A DNA stretch of 64,000 bases from Dysosmobacter sp. Marseille-Q4140 (GCA_018228705.1 CP073694.1:3100001-3164000); one strand, 5' to 3'; counted from the stretch's first letter, positions 8,421-17,973 are shown. Notes: generated by a model from the letters alone, not told the origin. Numbers and translations: made by a program.

Positions 8421-8651
8421 TCAGTCCACGATATCCACGGAAACCTTTACGCCGGTGCGCTGGGCGTAAGACCGGATCACCGTCCGGATCTCCTTGGCGA
8501 TGCGGCCCTGCCGGCCGATGACCTTGCCCATGTCGTCAGGGGCGACGCGCAGCTCCAACGTCAGTTCCTGCGCGCCCTGGACCTCCGTAACGGAGACGGC
8601 GTCGGGATCGTCGACCAGGTTTTTGGCGATATAGAGCAGCAAGTCTTTCAT
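8421..8651 (-). CDS. khpA: KhpA, single KH-domain RNA-binding protein
   Basis: A 76-residue KH domain with the RNA-gripping loop G-K-V-I-G-R-Q-G-R. KhpA pairs with KhpB (Jag) in Firmicutes and binds many mRNAs and small RNAs, affecting cell size and division. It lies 15 bases after rpsP, its conserved position in the ffh-rpsP-khpA order. Confidence 0.94.
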   Translation of the reverse strand: MKDLLLYIAKNLVDDPDAVSVTEVQGAQELTLELRVAPDDMGKVIGRQGRIAKEIRTVIRSYAQRTGVKVSVDIVD

Positions 8652-8666
8652 GATCCGCCCTCCGGA

Positions 8667-8906
8667 TCAGAGGACCTCTACTTTTTTCAGCAGAGCTCTG
8701 ACGGTGTCGGTGGGCTGAGCGCCGGACTTGATCCAGGCCTGAGCCCGCTCGGTGTCGATCTTGATCTCAGCGGGGGAGACGCAGGGGTTGTAGGTGCCGA
8801 TCTCCTCGATGAAGCGGCCGTCCCGGGGGAAGCGGGAGTCGGCGACGACGACACGATAGAAAGGAGCCTTCTTGGCGCCCAGGCGGCGCAGTCTGATCTT
8901 AACCAT
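8667..8906 (-). CDS. rpsP: 30S ribosomal protein S16
   Basis: A 79-residue S16 opening [20 protein letters not shown], needed for 30S assembly near the 5' domain of 16S rRNA. It follows ffh after an 81-base gap and precedes khpA closely, as in other Firmicutes. Confidence 0.98.
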   Translation of the reverse strand: MVKIRLRRLGAKKAPFYRVVVADSRFPRDGRFIEEIGTYNPCVSPAEIKIDTERAQAWIKSGAQPTDTVRALLKKVEVL

Positions 8907-8987
8907 GATTGTTACCTCCGAAATGTAAAAAAGTTTTTGTATCTATAAATGCGAGAGCACTTATATCCGTATCAAAGGGGACCGCTG

Positions 8988-10352
8988 TTATTTCAACCGC
9001 TTCTTCCGGCCGAAGCCGTGCATCCGGCTGCCAAGCCCCGGCATCCCGGGGAACCGGCCGCCCTTGGACAGCTGCTTGGTCAGCTGCTGCATCATCTCGA
9101 ACTGCTTGAGCAGGCGGTTCACATCCACCACCTGGAGCCCGCAGCCGGCGGCGATACGCCGCTTGCGGCTGGCGTTGAGGATCTGGGGATTTTCCCGCTC
9201 CAGGGGAGTCATGGAGAGGATGATGGCCTCGGTGTGGGCCATCTGCTTTTCGTCGATGCTGGCGCCGGAGAGCTGTTTGCCCAGGCCCCCGGGCAGCATC
9301 CCGGCGATCTGGCTCAGGTCGCCCATGCCCCGCAGCTGCTGGAGCTGCTCGTAGTAGTCCTGAAGGGTGAAGCGGTTCTTGCGGAGCTTTTCCTCCAGCT
9401 TGGCGGCCTGCTTTTCGTCGTAGTTCTGCTGGGCCTTCTCGATGAAGGAGAGCATATCGCCCATGCCCAGGATCCGGGAGGCCATCCGGTCGGGGTGGAA
9501 GGGCTCAATCATGTCCAGCTTCTCGCCGGTGCCCACGAATTTGATGGGCTTGCCGGTGGAGGCCCGGATGGAGAGGGCCGCGCCGCCCCGGGCGTCGCCG
9601 TCCAGCTTGGTGAGGACCACGCCGTCGATGCCCAGCGCCTCGTCGAAGGCGGCGGCCGCGTTGACGGCGTCCTGGCCGGTCATGGCGTCCACCACCAGCA
9701 AAATCTCATTGGGATGGACAGCGGCCTTCATCCGCTTGAGCTCGTCCATCAGCTCCTCGTCCACGTGGAGACGGCCGGCGGTATCCAGAAAGACGATGTC
9801 GTTGCCGTGGTCCCGGGCGTGGCGCAGGGCGTCCTGCGCGATTTGTACCGGGTCTCCCTGGCCCTCCTCAAAGACGGGCAGGTCCAGCTGTCCGCCCACG
9901 ACCTTGAGCTGCTCGATGGCGGCGGGCCGGTACACGTCGCAGGCGGCCAGCAAGGGCCGCTTGCCGTTCTGCCGCCGCAATAAACCCGCCAGCTTGGCGG
10001 TGGTGGTGGTCTTGCCGGCGCCCTGGAGGCCCGCCATCATCACAACGGTGGGACCGTTATTGGCGGAGGCCAGCCGGGCGGTGCCGCCGCCCATGAGGTT
10101 CGTCAGCTCCTCGTTGACGATCTTCACCACCTGCTGGGCGGGGGTCAGGCTGTCCAGCACATCGGAGCCCACGGCCCGCTCGGTGACGGTGGAGACGAAC
10201 TCCTTGACCACCTTGTAGCTGACGTCGGCCTCCAGCAGGGCCAGGCGGACCTCCCGCATGGCCTCCCGGACGTCGTTTTCCGTCAGGCGGCCCTTGCCCC
10301 GCAGGCGCTTGAACGTGGCATTCAGTTTTTCGGTCAGTCCCTCAAATGCCAT
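8988..10352 (-). CDS. ffh: signal recognition particle protein Ffh (SRP54)
   Basis: GTPase that binds signal peptides of nascent membrane proteins and docks at FtsY. The 454 residues hold the N domain, the G domain with GLQGAGKTT (108-116), DTAGR and TKLDGDARGG, and a methionine-rich M domain near the C terminus. It starts 3 bases after the ylxM stop, so the two are co-translated. Confidence 0.98.
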   Translation of the reverse strand: MAFEGLTEKLNATFKRLRGKGRLTENDVREAMREVRLALLEADVSYKVVKEFVSTVTERAVGSDVLDSLTPAQQVVKIVNEELTNLMGGGTARLASANNGPTVVMMAGLQGAGKTTTTAKLAGLLRRQNGKRPLLAACDVYRPAAIEQLKVVGGQLDLPVFEEGQGDPVQIAQDALRHARDHGNDIVFLDTAGRLHVDEELMDELKRMKAAVHPNEILLVVDAMTGQDAVNAAAAFDEALGIDGVVLTKLDGDARGGAALSIRASTGKPIKFVGTGEKLDMIEPFHPDRMASRILGMGDMLSFIEKAQQNYDEKQAAKLEEKLRKNRFTLQDYYEQLQQLRGMGDLSQIAGMLPGGLGKQLSGASIDEKQMAHTEAIILSMTPLERENPQILNASRKRRIAAGCGLQVVDVNRLLKQFEMMQQLTKQLSKGGRFPGMPGLGSRMHGFGRKKRLK

Positions 10353-10355
10353 GGG

Positions 10356-10721
10356 TTACTCCTTCAACGCACTGGTCTGTTCCAGGATCTGATCCGTCAG
10401 CTCCGACAGCCGCTGGTCCTCGTACTGGCGGTAGTTGATGGTGCGGATCTCCGCCGCCGCGGCGGCGATGGCGTCCAGATGGGCCCGCTGGGCCTCAAAC
10501 CGGCGGATGAGGCCGGTTTTGTCCTCCACCTCCTGCATGATGCCCTCCGCCCGGACGATCACGTCCCGGACGCCCTGACGGGAGATGCCGGCGTTTTCCG
10601 CGATCTCGGCCAGGGACAGGTCCTCATTGTAATAGAGGTCGAAGAACTCCTTCTGCCGTTCGGTCAGCAGTTCCCCGTAAAAATCAAAGAGCATGGTCAT
10701 GCGGTAGGTCTGATTTTTCAT
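10356..10721 (-). CDS. ylxM: YlxM/p13-family helix-turn-helix protein
   Basis: A 121-residue protein with a sigma-region-4-like helix-turn-helix (SLAEIAENAGISRQGVRDVI). YlxM is found next to ffh in Firmicutes and is thought to modulate the SRP pathway. ATG 10721 is taken because GGAGG lies 7 bases upstream; the frame is open further but lacks a site. First gene of the SRP/S16 unit. Confidence 0.93.
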   Translation of the reverse strand: MKNQTYRMTMLFDFYGELLTERQKEFFDLYYNEDLSLAEIAENAGISRQGVRDVIVRAEGIMQEVEDKTGLIRRFEAQRAHLDAIAAAAAEIRTINYRQYEDQRLSELTDQILEQTSALKE

Positions 10722-10767
10722 GGGACCGCCTCCTTCTGTAAAGTTATACCGCTTTACAACGACAATC

Positions 10768-10796
10768 AGTTTACAGGAAACCGGCAGAAAAGTCAA
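10768..10796 (-). promoter_or_regulatory. ylxM-ffh promoter
   Basis: On the minus strand TTGACT (10791-10796), 17 bp, TAAACT (10768-10773). Confidence 0.6.
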
Positions 10797-10897
10797 GGGG
10801 AAAGTGGGGAAAAATCCAAAAAAATTCTGCCCGCCTGAAAAAATCTTGCGGGCAGGGCAGAGGCGGCATAGAATGGAGCGGAACAGGAGGGGAGACC

Positions 10898-11863
10898 ATG
10901 GTATTTGACGCCCATTCGGATCTTTTGTACGACGTGACCTGCCGGCGCCTTGCGGGGGAGAGCCGCGTGCTGGAGCGGTATCATCTGGCCCGGCTCCGCC
11001 GGGGCGGGGTGGAGGGGCTGGTGCTGTCCCTCTGGACGGGAATTGGTCAGGGCCAGACCTTCTGGCGGGACACCGCCTGGGCCGCGCCGGAGGCGGCGCC
11101 CCAGCGGCTGGAGGTGATGCTCTCCTGCGCCCGGGAGGAGATGGCGGAGTGCGGGGAGGTCCGGCTGGTCCGCACCGCGGCGGAGGCGGCAGAGGCCCGC
11201 GCCGCCGGGCAGATCTACGTCTTTCTGGGCGTGGAGGGCCTGGCGCCCCTGGGCACGGACCTGAGCGGCCTGGACCGCCTGGCCGCCCTGGGCGTCCGCA
11301 CCGCCATGCTGACCTGGAACGAATCCAACGCCCTGGCCGCAGGGGCCGGGGCGCCGGACACGGGCCTCACGGCCCTGGGACGGCAGGCGGTGGGGCGGAT
11401 GGAGCGCCTGGGCATGGTGCCGGACGTGTCCCATCTGGGGGAGAAGAGCTTCTGGGATCTGCTGGAGGCCGCCCAGGGACCGGTGATCGCCTCCCACTCC
11501 AACTGCCGGGCGCTGTGCGATGTCCGCCGGAACCTGACCGATGACCAGCTCCGGGCCATCCGGGACCGGGGCGGCGTGGTGGGGCTCAACAGCTACCACG
11601 GCTTTGTCCACGCCGACCGGGAGAGACAGACCGTGGAGACCCTGGCCCGCCACGCGGCCCGCATGATCGAGGTGATGGGGGTGGAGCACGTGGGCTGCGG
11701 CTTCGACTTCTGCCACTTCATGGGGCCCGGCAACGAGTCGGCGGAGGGGGTGGAGGACGCCGGGCAGGTCAGGAACCTGCTGGACTGTCTGGAGCGGATG
11801 GGTCTGACGGCCCGGGAGCGGGCGCTGATCGCCCGGGAGAACTTCCTGCGGCTTCTGGGCTGA
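10898..11863 (+). CDS. membrane dipeptidase-family (M19) dipeptidase
   Basis: A 321-residue zinc dipeptidase of the renal-dipeptidase amidohydrolase family. The metal sites are visible: DAHSD at the N terminus, Glu in GVEG, His in VSHL, and His in ASHSN; GFDF near the end is also conserved. There is no signal peptide, so it is cytosolic and probably works on dipeptides made during peptide fermentation. GGAGGGG precedes the ATG. Its last 95 bases overlap the convergent antiporter gene. Confidence 0.9.
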   Translation: MVFDAHSDLLYDVTCRRLAGESRVLERYHLARLRRGGVEGLVLSLWTGIGQGQTFWRDTAWAAPEAAPQRLEVMLSCAREEMAECGEVRLVRTAAEAAEARAAGQIYVFLGVEGLAPLGTDLSGLDRLAALGVRTAMLTWNESNALAAGAGAPDTGLTALGRQAVGRMERLGMVPDVSHLGEKSFWDLLEAAQGPVIASHSNCRALCDVRRNLTDDQLRAIRDRGGVVGLNSYHGFVHADRERQTVETLARHAARMIEVMGVEHVGCGFDFCHFMGPGNESAEGVEDAGQVRNLLDCLERMGLTARERALIARENFLRLLG

Positions 11864-13052
11864 CCGTCAGCAGCCGGGGCGCGCCGATGTCCATTCCCAG
11901 GGCGCCCAAAGGCGCCGTCACCAGAATGGCCAGCACCGCCACGGACAGCACCAGCGCTCCGCAGGGCAGGCCCGCCGCCAGCGGCACGGAGCCGATGGCC
12001 GCCTGGACCGTGGCCTTGGGCAGGTAGGCGATGACGCAGAACAGCCGCTCCCGCCGGTTCAGCGCCGTGCCCGCCACGCAGGCCAGCACCCCCAGGGACC
12101 GGAAAGCCAGAGCCAGGAAGATCATGGCCAGGGCGGCGGGACCGGCGGCGAGGGTATAGCGCACGTCCACGGCGGCGCCCACCAGCACGAACAGCACCAC
12201 CTCCGCCGCCAGCCACAGCTTGCCGAACTTTTCCGACAGCCGCCGGGATACCGGTTGGGGACACCGAATTCGCAGCATGCAGGCCATGGCCACCACTGCC
12301 AGCAGTCCGGAGACGGAGACGACGGGCTCTGCCCAGGTCTCCACCGCCATCAGCAAAAAGGCGGCGCCCAGGACGATGATGACCTTCATGCTGTTGCGGA
12401 CATAGTTGCGGCGGGCGTAGGCGGTCTCGAAAAAGGCGCTGAGCAGCCACCCCGCTCCGGCGCCCAGGATGATGCCCAGAACGATGGACACCGGAATATC
12501 TGCCAGAGCACCCAGGTCGGCGGCGCCGCCCTGGGCCATCCCCAGGAAGGTGGAGAACAGCACGATGACAAACACGTCGTCGCAGGAGGCCCCCGCCATG
12601 ATCATCTGGGGGATACCCTTGCCGGTGCCCCGGCGGGCCTCCATCAGCTCCACCATCCGGGGCACCACCACCGCCGGGGACACCGCCCCCAGCACAGCGC
12701 CCATGACCGCGGCCTCCACCCGGTCCACGCCCAGGATGGACGGGGCGAAGAGCACGAAGGCCAGGATCTCGCAGGAGGCTGGCACGCAGGACATCATGGC
12801 CGCCGGCCGGCCTACCGCCCGCAGCTCTGAGAGGTCCAGGGACAGGCCCGCCTTCAGGAGAATGATGATGAGAGCGATCTGCCGCAGGTCTGCGGACACC
12901 GCCAGCAGGTTGGGGGCCAGGGCGTCCAGGGCAAAGGGGCCCAGGGCGATGCCCGCCAGCAGCATCCCGATGATCCGGGGCAGCCCCGCCCGGCGGCAGA
13001 CCGCCGCCGCGGCAAGGCCCAGCAAAAAGATGAGCGCCAGAGATGTGACCAT
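11769..13052 (-). CDS. cation:proton antiporter (CPA family)
   Basis: A 427-residue protein with about 12 membrane helices of the Na+/H+ exchanger type. It opens with the paired-helix GLPRIIGMLLAGIALGP motif, and an acidic ASCDD segment in the middle resembles the ion-binding helix. The last 30 residues are Pro/Ser/Ala-rich, lie in the overlap with the dipeptidase gene and are probably unstructured. GGAGG lies 9 bases before the ATG. The ion is not determinable from sequence. Confidence 0.85.
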   Translation of the reverse strand: MVTSLALIFLLGLAAAAVCRRAGLPRIIGMLLAGIALGPFALDALAPNLLAVSADLRQIALIIILLKAGLSLDLSELRAVGRPAAMMSCVPASCEILAFVLFAPSILGVDRVEAAVMGAVLGAVSPAVVVPRMVELMEARRGTGKGIPQMIMAGASCDDVFVIVLFSTFLGMAQGGAADLGALADIPVSIVLGIILGAGAGWLLSAFFETAYARRNYVRNSMKVIIVLGAAFLLMAVETWAEPVVSVSGLLAVVAMACMLRIRCPQPVSRRLSEKFGKLWLAAEVVLFVLVGAAVDVRYTLAAGPAALAMIFLALAFRSLGVLACVAGTALNRRERLFCVIAYLPKATVQAAIGSVPLAAGLPCGALVLSVAVLAILVTAPLGALGMDIGAPRLLTVSPEAAGSSPGRSAPAPGPSDPSAPDSPAGS

Positions 13053-13240
13053 ATCAAATTTCCTCCCTTACGACGCAAAAAGCCGATGCCTCCTGCGACG
13101 AAAATCATCACAGAAGTCATCAGCTTTCAAAAGCGGTTCCGGGGGCCATCGGCCCGCCGCGGGAGAACTTCATTCCCGGGTGCTATTGTAGCGGAAAGCC
13201 GGCCCGGCGTCAAGCCCCGGGGGACGCGGAAAAATAGAAT

Positions 13241-13269
13241 TTGAATTATCAGGGAAGATATACTATAAT
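13241..13269 (+). promoter_or_regulatory. promoter of the M16-lgt-folD unit
   Basis: TTGAAT (13241-13246), 17 bp, TATAAT (13264-13269), a near-consensus sigma-A promoter about 70 bases before the first start. The rest of the 285-base gap from 13053 holds nothing else recognisable. Confidence 0.8.
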
Positions 13270-13337
13270 ATCGTCTATATGTTCTGAAATCCCTGTTGAA
13301 ACGGGAGGGCCCTTCCCTCCCCAAAGGAGTTGAGACC

Positions 13338-14606
13338 TTGCAAGCAACGAGAGTGCAGCTGGCGGACGGCGTCTATCTGACGTACCTGCCGGCGCGAAAA
13401 TTCAAGACCAGCCTGCTCTCCGCCCAGTTCGTGACGCCCCTGCGGCAGGAGACTGCCTCCGCCTGGGCGCTGCTGCCGGCGGTGCTGCGCCGGGGCACGG
13501 TCCGCTATCCGGACCTGGAGACCCTGTCCGCCCAGCTGGACCGGCTGTACGGCGCCAGCGTGGAGTACACCATCCGCAAAAAGGGCGAGAACCAGTGCGT
13601 GGGCTTTGTGGCCAGCTTCATCGACGACAGCTTCGCCCCCGGCGGGGAGAAGCTGCTGGAGCCTGCGGCGGACCTGGTGGGCGAGCTGATCTGCGACCCG
13701 GTCACCGAGCGGGGCCGGTTTGTGGGCGCCTATTTTGACAGCGAAAAGACCAACCTGATCGACGCCATCCGCAGCCAGATCAACGACAAGCGGGATTACG
13801 CCGCCGCCCGGCTGCTCCAGGAGATGTGCGCCGGGGAGCCCTACGGCGTCAGCCGCCTGGGCGACGAGAAAACGGCGGAGAAGCTCCAGATGAAAAAGCT
13901 CTACGCCCAGTACGGGGAGCTGATCTCCACCGCCCGGCTGGAGCTCTTTTATATCGGCAGCGCCCAGCTGGAGCGGGTTCGCCGGGCTCTGGCCAACGCC
14001 TTTGCCACGCTCCCCCGGGACGGCATCCGGGACATCGCCGCCGCCGCGCCTCACCCGGCCCGGGCGGAGGTCCGCACCATCACCGAGGAGCTGGACGTGA
14101 CCCAGGGCAAGCTGTGCATGGGCTTCACCTGCGGCAGCAGCGACCACACCGCGCTGCTGCTGGGCAACACCCTCTTCGGCGGCAGCAGCAACTCGAAGCT
14201 GTTTTTGAACGTGCGGGAGAAGCTGTCCCTGTGCTATTACGCCTCCTCCGCCTATCACCGGCAGAAGGGGCTCATCACCGTGTCCTCCGGCATCGAGTTC
14301 GCGGACTACCAGCGGGCCTATGACGAGATTCTGCGCCAGCTGGAGGCGGTGCAGAAGGGCCGGCTGGAGGACTGGGAGATGGGCGGCGCCCGCTCCACCC
14401 TCCTCAATGCCTACGCCTCCATGGGCGACTCCCAAGGCAAGCTGGAGAACTTCTACCTGGGCCAGGCGGCCACGGGGCAGACCGAGTCCCCGGAGGACCT
14501 GGCGGCCCAGCTGCGGGACGTGACCGACGAGCGGGTGTTCCGGGCCATGGAGACCGTGGGGCTGGACACCGTGTATTTCCTCAAGGGAAAGGAGGCCGCG
14601 GAATGA
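13338..14606 (+). CDS. M16-family peptidase-like protein without the zinc motif (YmfF-like)
   Basis: A 422-residue pitrilysin-fold protein with two M16 halves, but the HxxEH zinc motif is absent, so it cannot be a normal active protease alone. M16 proteins often work as pairs of an active and an inactive subunit; the next gene is the active partner, and the order matches Bacillus ymfF-ymfH. A TTG start at 13338 is chosen since AAAGGAG lies 8 bases before it and the predicted N terminus fits the fold. It ends in a 4-base ATGA overlap with the partner. Confidence 0.85.
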   Translation: MQATRVQLADGVYLTYLPARKFKTSLLSAQFVTPLRQETASAWALLPAVLRRGTVRYPDLETLSAQLDRLYGASVEYTIRKKGENQCVGFVASFIDDSFAPGGEKLLEPAADLVGELICDPVTERGRFVGAYFDSEKTNLIDAIRSQINDKRDYAAARLLQEMCAGEPYGVSRLGDEKTAEKLQMKKLYAQYGELISTARLELFYIGSAQLERVRRALANAFATLPRDGIRDIAAAAPHPARAEVRTITEELDVTQGKLCMGFTCGSSDHTALLLGNTLFGGSSNSKLFLNVREKLSLCYYASSAYHRQKGLITVSSGIEFADYQRAYDEILRQLEAVQKGRLEDWEMGGARSTLLNAYASMGDSQGKLENFYLGQAATGQTESPEDLAAQLRDVTDERVFRAMETVGLDTVYFLKGKEAAE

Positions 14607-15898
14607 AGCAGACCTTTTACGAGCGGATCGGCGAGTCCGTCTACCGGGAGAAGCTGCCGAGCGGCCTCCAGATCTGCGTGGTGCCAAAGCCGGAGCACGC
14701 CCGGAAGTACGCCTTCTTCGCCACCCGGTACGGCGGCATGGACACCCGCTTCTGCCTGGACGGCAAGTGGCTGGATACCCCCGCCGGCATTGCCCACTAT
14801 CTCGAGCACAAGATGTTCGACACCAAGGAGGGCAACGCCCTCCAGCAGCTGGCCCAGAACGGGGCGGAGCCCAACGCTTTCACCTCCAACGCCATGACCG
14901 GCTACTACTTCGACTCCACGGAGAAGTTCGAGGAGAACCTGGAGATCCTGCTCTCCTTCGTCTCCATCCCCTACTTCACCGACGAGAGCGTGGCCAAGGA
15001 GCAGGGCATCATCGGCCAGGAGATCCGCATGATCGAGGACAACCCCGACTGGCAGCTCTACACCCGGATGATGAAGGCCCTGTATCAGGCCCACGCCGCC
15101 CGGGAGTCCATCGCCGGCACGGTGGAGAGCATCTCCCACATCACCGCCCAGACCCTCTACGACTGCCACAAGGCCTTCTACACCCCCTCCAACATGATTT
15201 TGACGGTGGTGGGGAACGTGGATCCCATCCACGTGGTGGACCTGGCCCGGCGGATCCTGCCCCGGGAGGGCGGCCCCGTGATCCCCCGGGACTACGGCCA
15301 GGAGCCCGCCGCCGTGGCGGAGAAGGAGACGGCCATGGCCATGGAGGTGGCCGCGCCCCAGTTCCTCACGGGCTTCAAGTGCGATCCGGCGCCGGAGGGG
15401 GAGGCGTATCTGCGCCTGGCCGCCATCGGCGATATGGCCTGCGACATCCTGCTGGGGGACTCCAGCCCCCTGTACCACCGGCTCTATGACCAGGGCCTCA
15501 TCAACACCAGCTTCGGCGGCGCCTTCGAGATGATGCCGGGTGTTGCCTACCTCTACGCCGGCGGCGACAGCAAGGACGCCCGCACCGTGGCGGCGGAGAT
15601 CCGGAAGGAGGCCCGGCGGCTCACCGCGGAGGGCATCGACGAGGACTTCTACCAGCGGGTGCGCAAGGCCGCCTTCGGCGAGAACCTGCGGGGCCTGAAC
15701 TCCTTTGAGAACATCGCCGTGACGCTGACCGAGGGCTATTTCCACGGCTACGATCCCCTCCGCTTCCCCCAGGTGTTCGACACCATCGGCAAGGAGGACA
15801 TCGCGGACTTCCTGGCCCGCAACATCACCGAGGACCGCGCGGTCCTCAGTGAGATCGTGCCCAGAGACGGCGCAGACACAGAGAAAGAAGGAACTTGA
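14603..15898 (+). CDS. M16-family zinc peptidase (YmfH-like)
   Basis: A 431-residue pitrilysin-family peptidase with the inverted zinc motif H-Y-L-E-H in AGIAHYLEHKMF and the downstream glutamates in GQEIRMIEDNP. It is cytosolic and probably degrades short peptides in a closed chamber with the preceding inactive subunit. Its start overlaps that gene's stop (ATGA), pointing to equal expression. Confidence 0.92.
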   Translation: MKQTFYERIGESVYREKLPSGLQICVVPKPEHARKYAFFATRYGGMDTRFCLDGKWLDTPAGIAHYLEHKMFDTKEGNALQQLAQNGAEPNAFTSNAMTGYYFDSTEKFEENLEILLSFVSIPYFTDESVAKEQGIIGQEIRMIEDNPDWQLYTRMMKALYQAHAARESIAGTVESISHITAQTLYDCHKAFYTPSNMILTVVGNVDPIHVVDLARRILPREGGPVIPRDYGQEPAAVAEKETAMAMEVAAPQFLTGFKCDPAPEGEAYLRLAAIGDMACDILLGDSSPLYHRLYDQGLINTSFGGAFEMMPGVAYLYAGGDSKDARTVAAEIRKEARRLTAEGIDEDFYQRVRKAAFGENLRGLNSFENIAVTLTEGYFHGYDPLRFPQVFDTIGKEDIADFLARNITEDRAVLSEIVPRDGADTEKEGT

Positions 15899-15918
15899 TC
15901 TTGAAAGGTTTAACGGAC

Positions 15919-17046
15919 ATGCCCATCAGTTTCCCGGGCCTATTCGGCGACTGGGAGTTCAATCCGGACCCCATCGCCATCCACATCGGCCACGGGATCT
16001 ACTGGTACGGCATCATTCTGGCCATCGCCATGCTGGCGGGTCTGCTGCTGTGCATGAAGCAGGCCAAGCGTTACGGGCTCACGGAGGACAATGTGCTGGA
16101 CATGGTGCTCTGGGCGGTGCCCTGCTGCATCATCGGCGCCCGGCTGTACTACGTGATCTTCTACCTGGACCTGTACCGTAACGCCGACGGCAGCCTCAAC
16201 TGGGGCGAGATGATCGCCATTTGGGACGGCGGGCTTGCCATCTACGGCACGGTCATCGCCGGCGTGCTGGTGGCCTTCTTCTACACCCGGCACAAGAAGC
16301 TGAAATTCTGGGCCATGACGGACCTGGCGGTGCTGGGACTGCTGACGGGCCAGTGCATCGGCCGCTGGGCCAACTTCATCAACCGGGAGGCCTTCGGCGG
16401 ACTGACGGACCTGCCCTGGCGGATGAAGATCTGGATCAGCAGCTATCAGTCCATCGAGGTGCACCCCACCTTCCTCTATGAGAGCCTGTGGAACTTCGTG
16501 GGGCTGATGCTGATTTTGTTCATCATCTCCAAGGGCCGCCGGTTCGACGGCGAGAACACCTGGTTCTACTTCCTGTGGTACGGCCTGGGCCGGGCCTGGA
16601 TCGAGGGATTGCGGACCGACAGCCTGTACCTCTTCGACTGGACCTTTATGGGCTCTCCCATCCGGGTGTCCCAGGCCCTGAGCATGGTCATGGTGGTCGT
16701 GGCGGCGGTGATGCTGTTCTACAACATCAAGATCAAAAAGCGCAGCGCCGAGGACCTGCTGGTGAACGTGGTGGCCCGTGCGGCGGAGGAAGCCGCCCTG
16801 GAGGCTGAGGTGGCCGGAGCCATGGAGGCCGGTGAGAACGACCCCGTCGGTGTGATTGCAGAGACGGAGGTGACTTCCACCCAGGCGGATCAGCCGTCCT
16901 CTGCAAAAGAAGAGGTGATCTCCGGCGAGGCGGCGGTCCCCGCGGAGGAGATCTCCGAGGCCCCGGAGAGCGAAGCGGAGGAGATCCCCGCCGACTCTGC
17001 GGACGAGCGGGAGAAGGAGGGCACCCATGGCGGCGACCATCATTGA
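15919..17046 (+). CDS. lgt: prolipoprotein diacylglyceryl transferase Lgt
   Basis: Transfers diacylglycerol from phosphatidylglycerol to the lipobox cysteine of prolipoproteins, in the plasma membrane. Seven membrane helices are seen, with the family signature GRWANFINREAFGG and the HPTFLYES segment. ATG 15919 gives the normal N terminus (MPISFPGL); TTG starts at 15895 and 15901 are possible. After the last helix (about residue 270) comes an unusual tail of about 100 residues rich in Glu, Ala and Ser, predicted disordered and cytosolic. The folD start lies inside its last codons. Confidence 0.95.
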   Translation: MPISFPGLFGDWEFNPDPIAIHIGHGIYWYGIILAIAMLAGLLLCMKQAKRYGLTEDNVLDMVLWAVPCCIIGARLYYVIFYLDLYRNADGSLNWGEMIAIWDGGLAIYGTVIAGVLVAFFYTRHKKLKFWAMTDLAVLGLLTGQCIGRWANFINREAFGGLTDLPWRMKIWISSYQSIEVHPTFLYESLWNFVGLMLILFIISKGRRFDGENTWFYFLWYGLGRAWIEGLRTDSLYLFDWTFMGSPIRVSQALSMVMVVVAAVMLFYNIKIKKRSAEDLLVNVVARAAEEAALEAEVAGAMEAGENDPVGVIAETEVTSTQADQPSSAKEEVISGEAAVPAEEISEAPESEAEEIPADSADEREKEGTHGGDHH

Positions 17047-17869
17047 CGGAAAGGCCCTGGCGGAGAAGGTCAAAAAGCGGACAGCGGCCGCGGCGGAGGG
17101 CCTGCGGCGCCGGCCCGGCTTGGCGGTGATCCTGGTGGGAGACGACCCGGCCTCTCGTGTTTATGTAAACGGAAAAGAGCGGGACTGCGCCCAGTGCGGC
17201 TTCCTCAGCTTTGAGCACAAGCTGGACGCCGGCACCTCTCAGGAGGAGCTGCTGGCCCTGGTGGACCGGCTCAACCGGGACGATGCGGTGGACGGGATTT
17301 TATGTCAACTTCCCCTGCCGAAGCACCTGGATGAGGAGGCGGTCCTGAACGCCATCGCCCCGGACAAGGACGTGGACTGCTTCCACCCGGTGAACGTGGG
17401 GCGGCTGTCCATCGGCGCACCGGTGTTTCTGCCCTGCACCCCTGCCGGCGTCATGGAGATGCTGAGAGAGTACGGCATTTCCCCGGCGGGGAAGCGGTGC
17501 GTGGTGCTGGGCCGCAGCAACATCGTGGGCAAGCCCATGGCTATGCTGCTGACCCAGGCGGACGGCACCGTGACTGTCTGCCACTCCCGGACGCCGGACC
17601 TGGCGGCCGTCACCCTTGAGGCGGACATTCTGGTCTCCGCCGTGGGACGGGTGGGCCTGGTCACCGCCGATATGGTGAAAGCGGGCGCCGTGGTCATCGA
17701 CGTGGCCATGAACCGCAATGCCGAGGGAAAGCTCTGCGGCGATGTGGACTACGCCGCCGTAGCGGAGAAGGCCTCCTACATCACCCCGGTCCCCGGCGGC
17801 GTGGGACCCATGACCCGGGCCATGCTGATGGCCAACATCCTCACCGCCGCCCGCAATCACGGGGCGTGA
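17027..17869 (+). CDS. folD: bifunctional methylenetetrahydrofolate dehydrogenase/cyclohydrolase FolD
   Basis: Interconverts 5,10-methylene-, methenyl- and 10-formyl-tetrahydrofolate using NADP. The 280 residues hold the catalytic YVNGK lysine region, the conserved LCQLPLPKHL segment, the Rossmann motif VLGRSNIVGKPMA and the PVPGGVGPMT signature. It overlaps lgt by 20 bases and uses an AGGAGG inside lgt. It probably supports one-carbon flow, including purine-related reactions. Confidence 0.97.
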   Translation: MAATIIDGKALAEKVKKRTAAAAEGLRRRPGLAVILVGDDPASRVYVNGKERDCAQCGFLSFEHKLDAGTSQEELLALVDRLNRDDAVDGILCQLPLPKHLDEEAVLNAIAPDKDVDCFHPVNVGRLSIGAPVFLPCTPAGVMEMLREYGISPAGKRCVVLGRSNIVGKPMAMLLTQADGTVTVCHSRTPDLAAVTLEADILVSAVGRVGLVTADMVKAGAVVIDVAMNRNAEGKLCGDVDYAAVAEKASYITPVPGGVGPMTRAMLMANILTAARNHGA

Positions 17870-17885
17870 GGGAGAACAGGCAACA

Positions 17886-17920
17886 AGAAGCGGCTGACGA
17901 GATCGTCAGCCGCTTCTTTC
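17886..17920 (+). terminator. terminator after folD
   Basis: A 15-bp perfect stem (17886-17900 with 17903-17917) followed by a short T-rich stretch; it lies between convergent genes. Confidence 0.85.
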
Positions 17921-17973
17921 TATATACAGCCTCCGTTCCGCCGCAGGATGCGGGATCGGAACAGGGGAGGACG

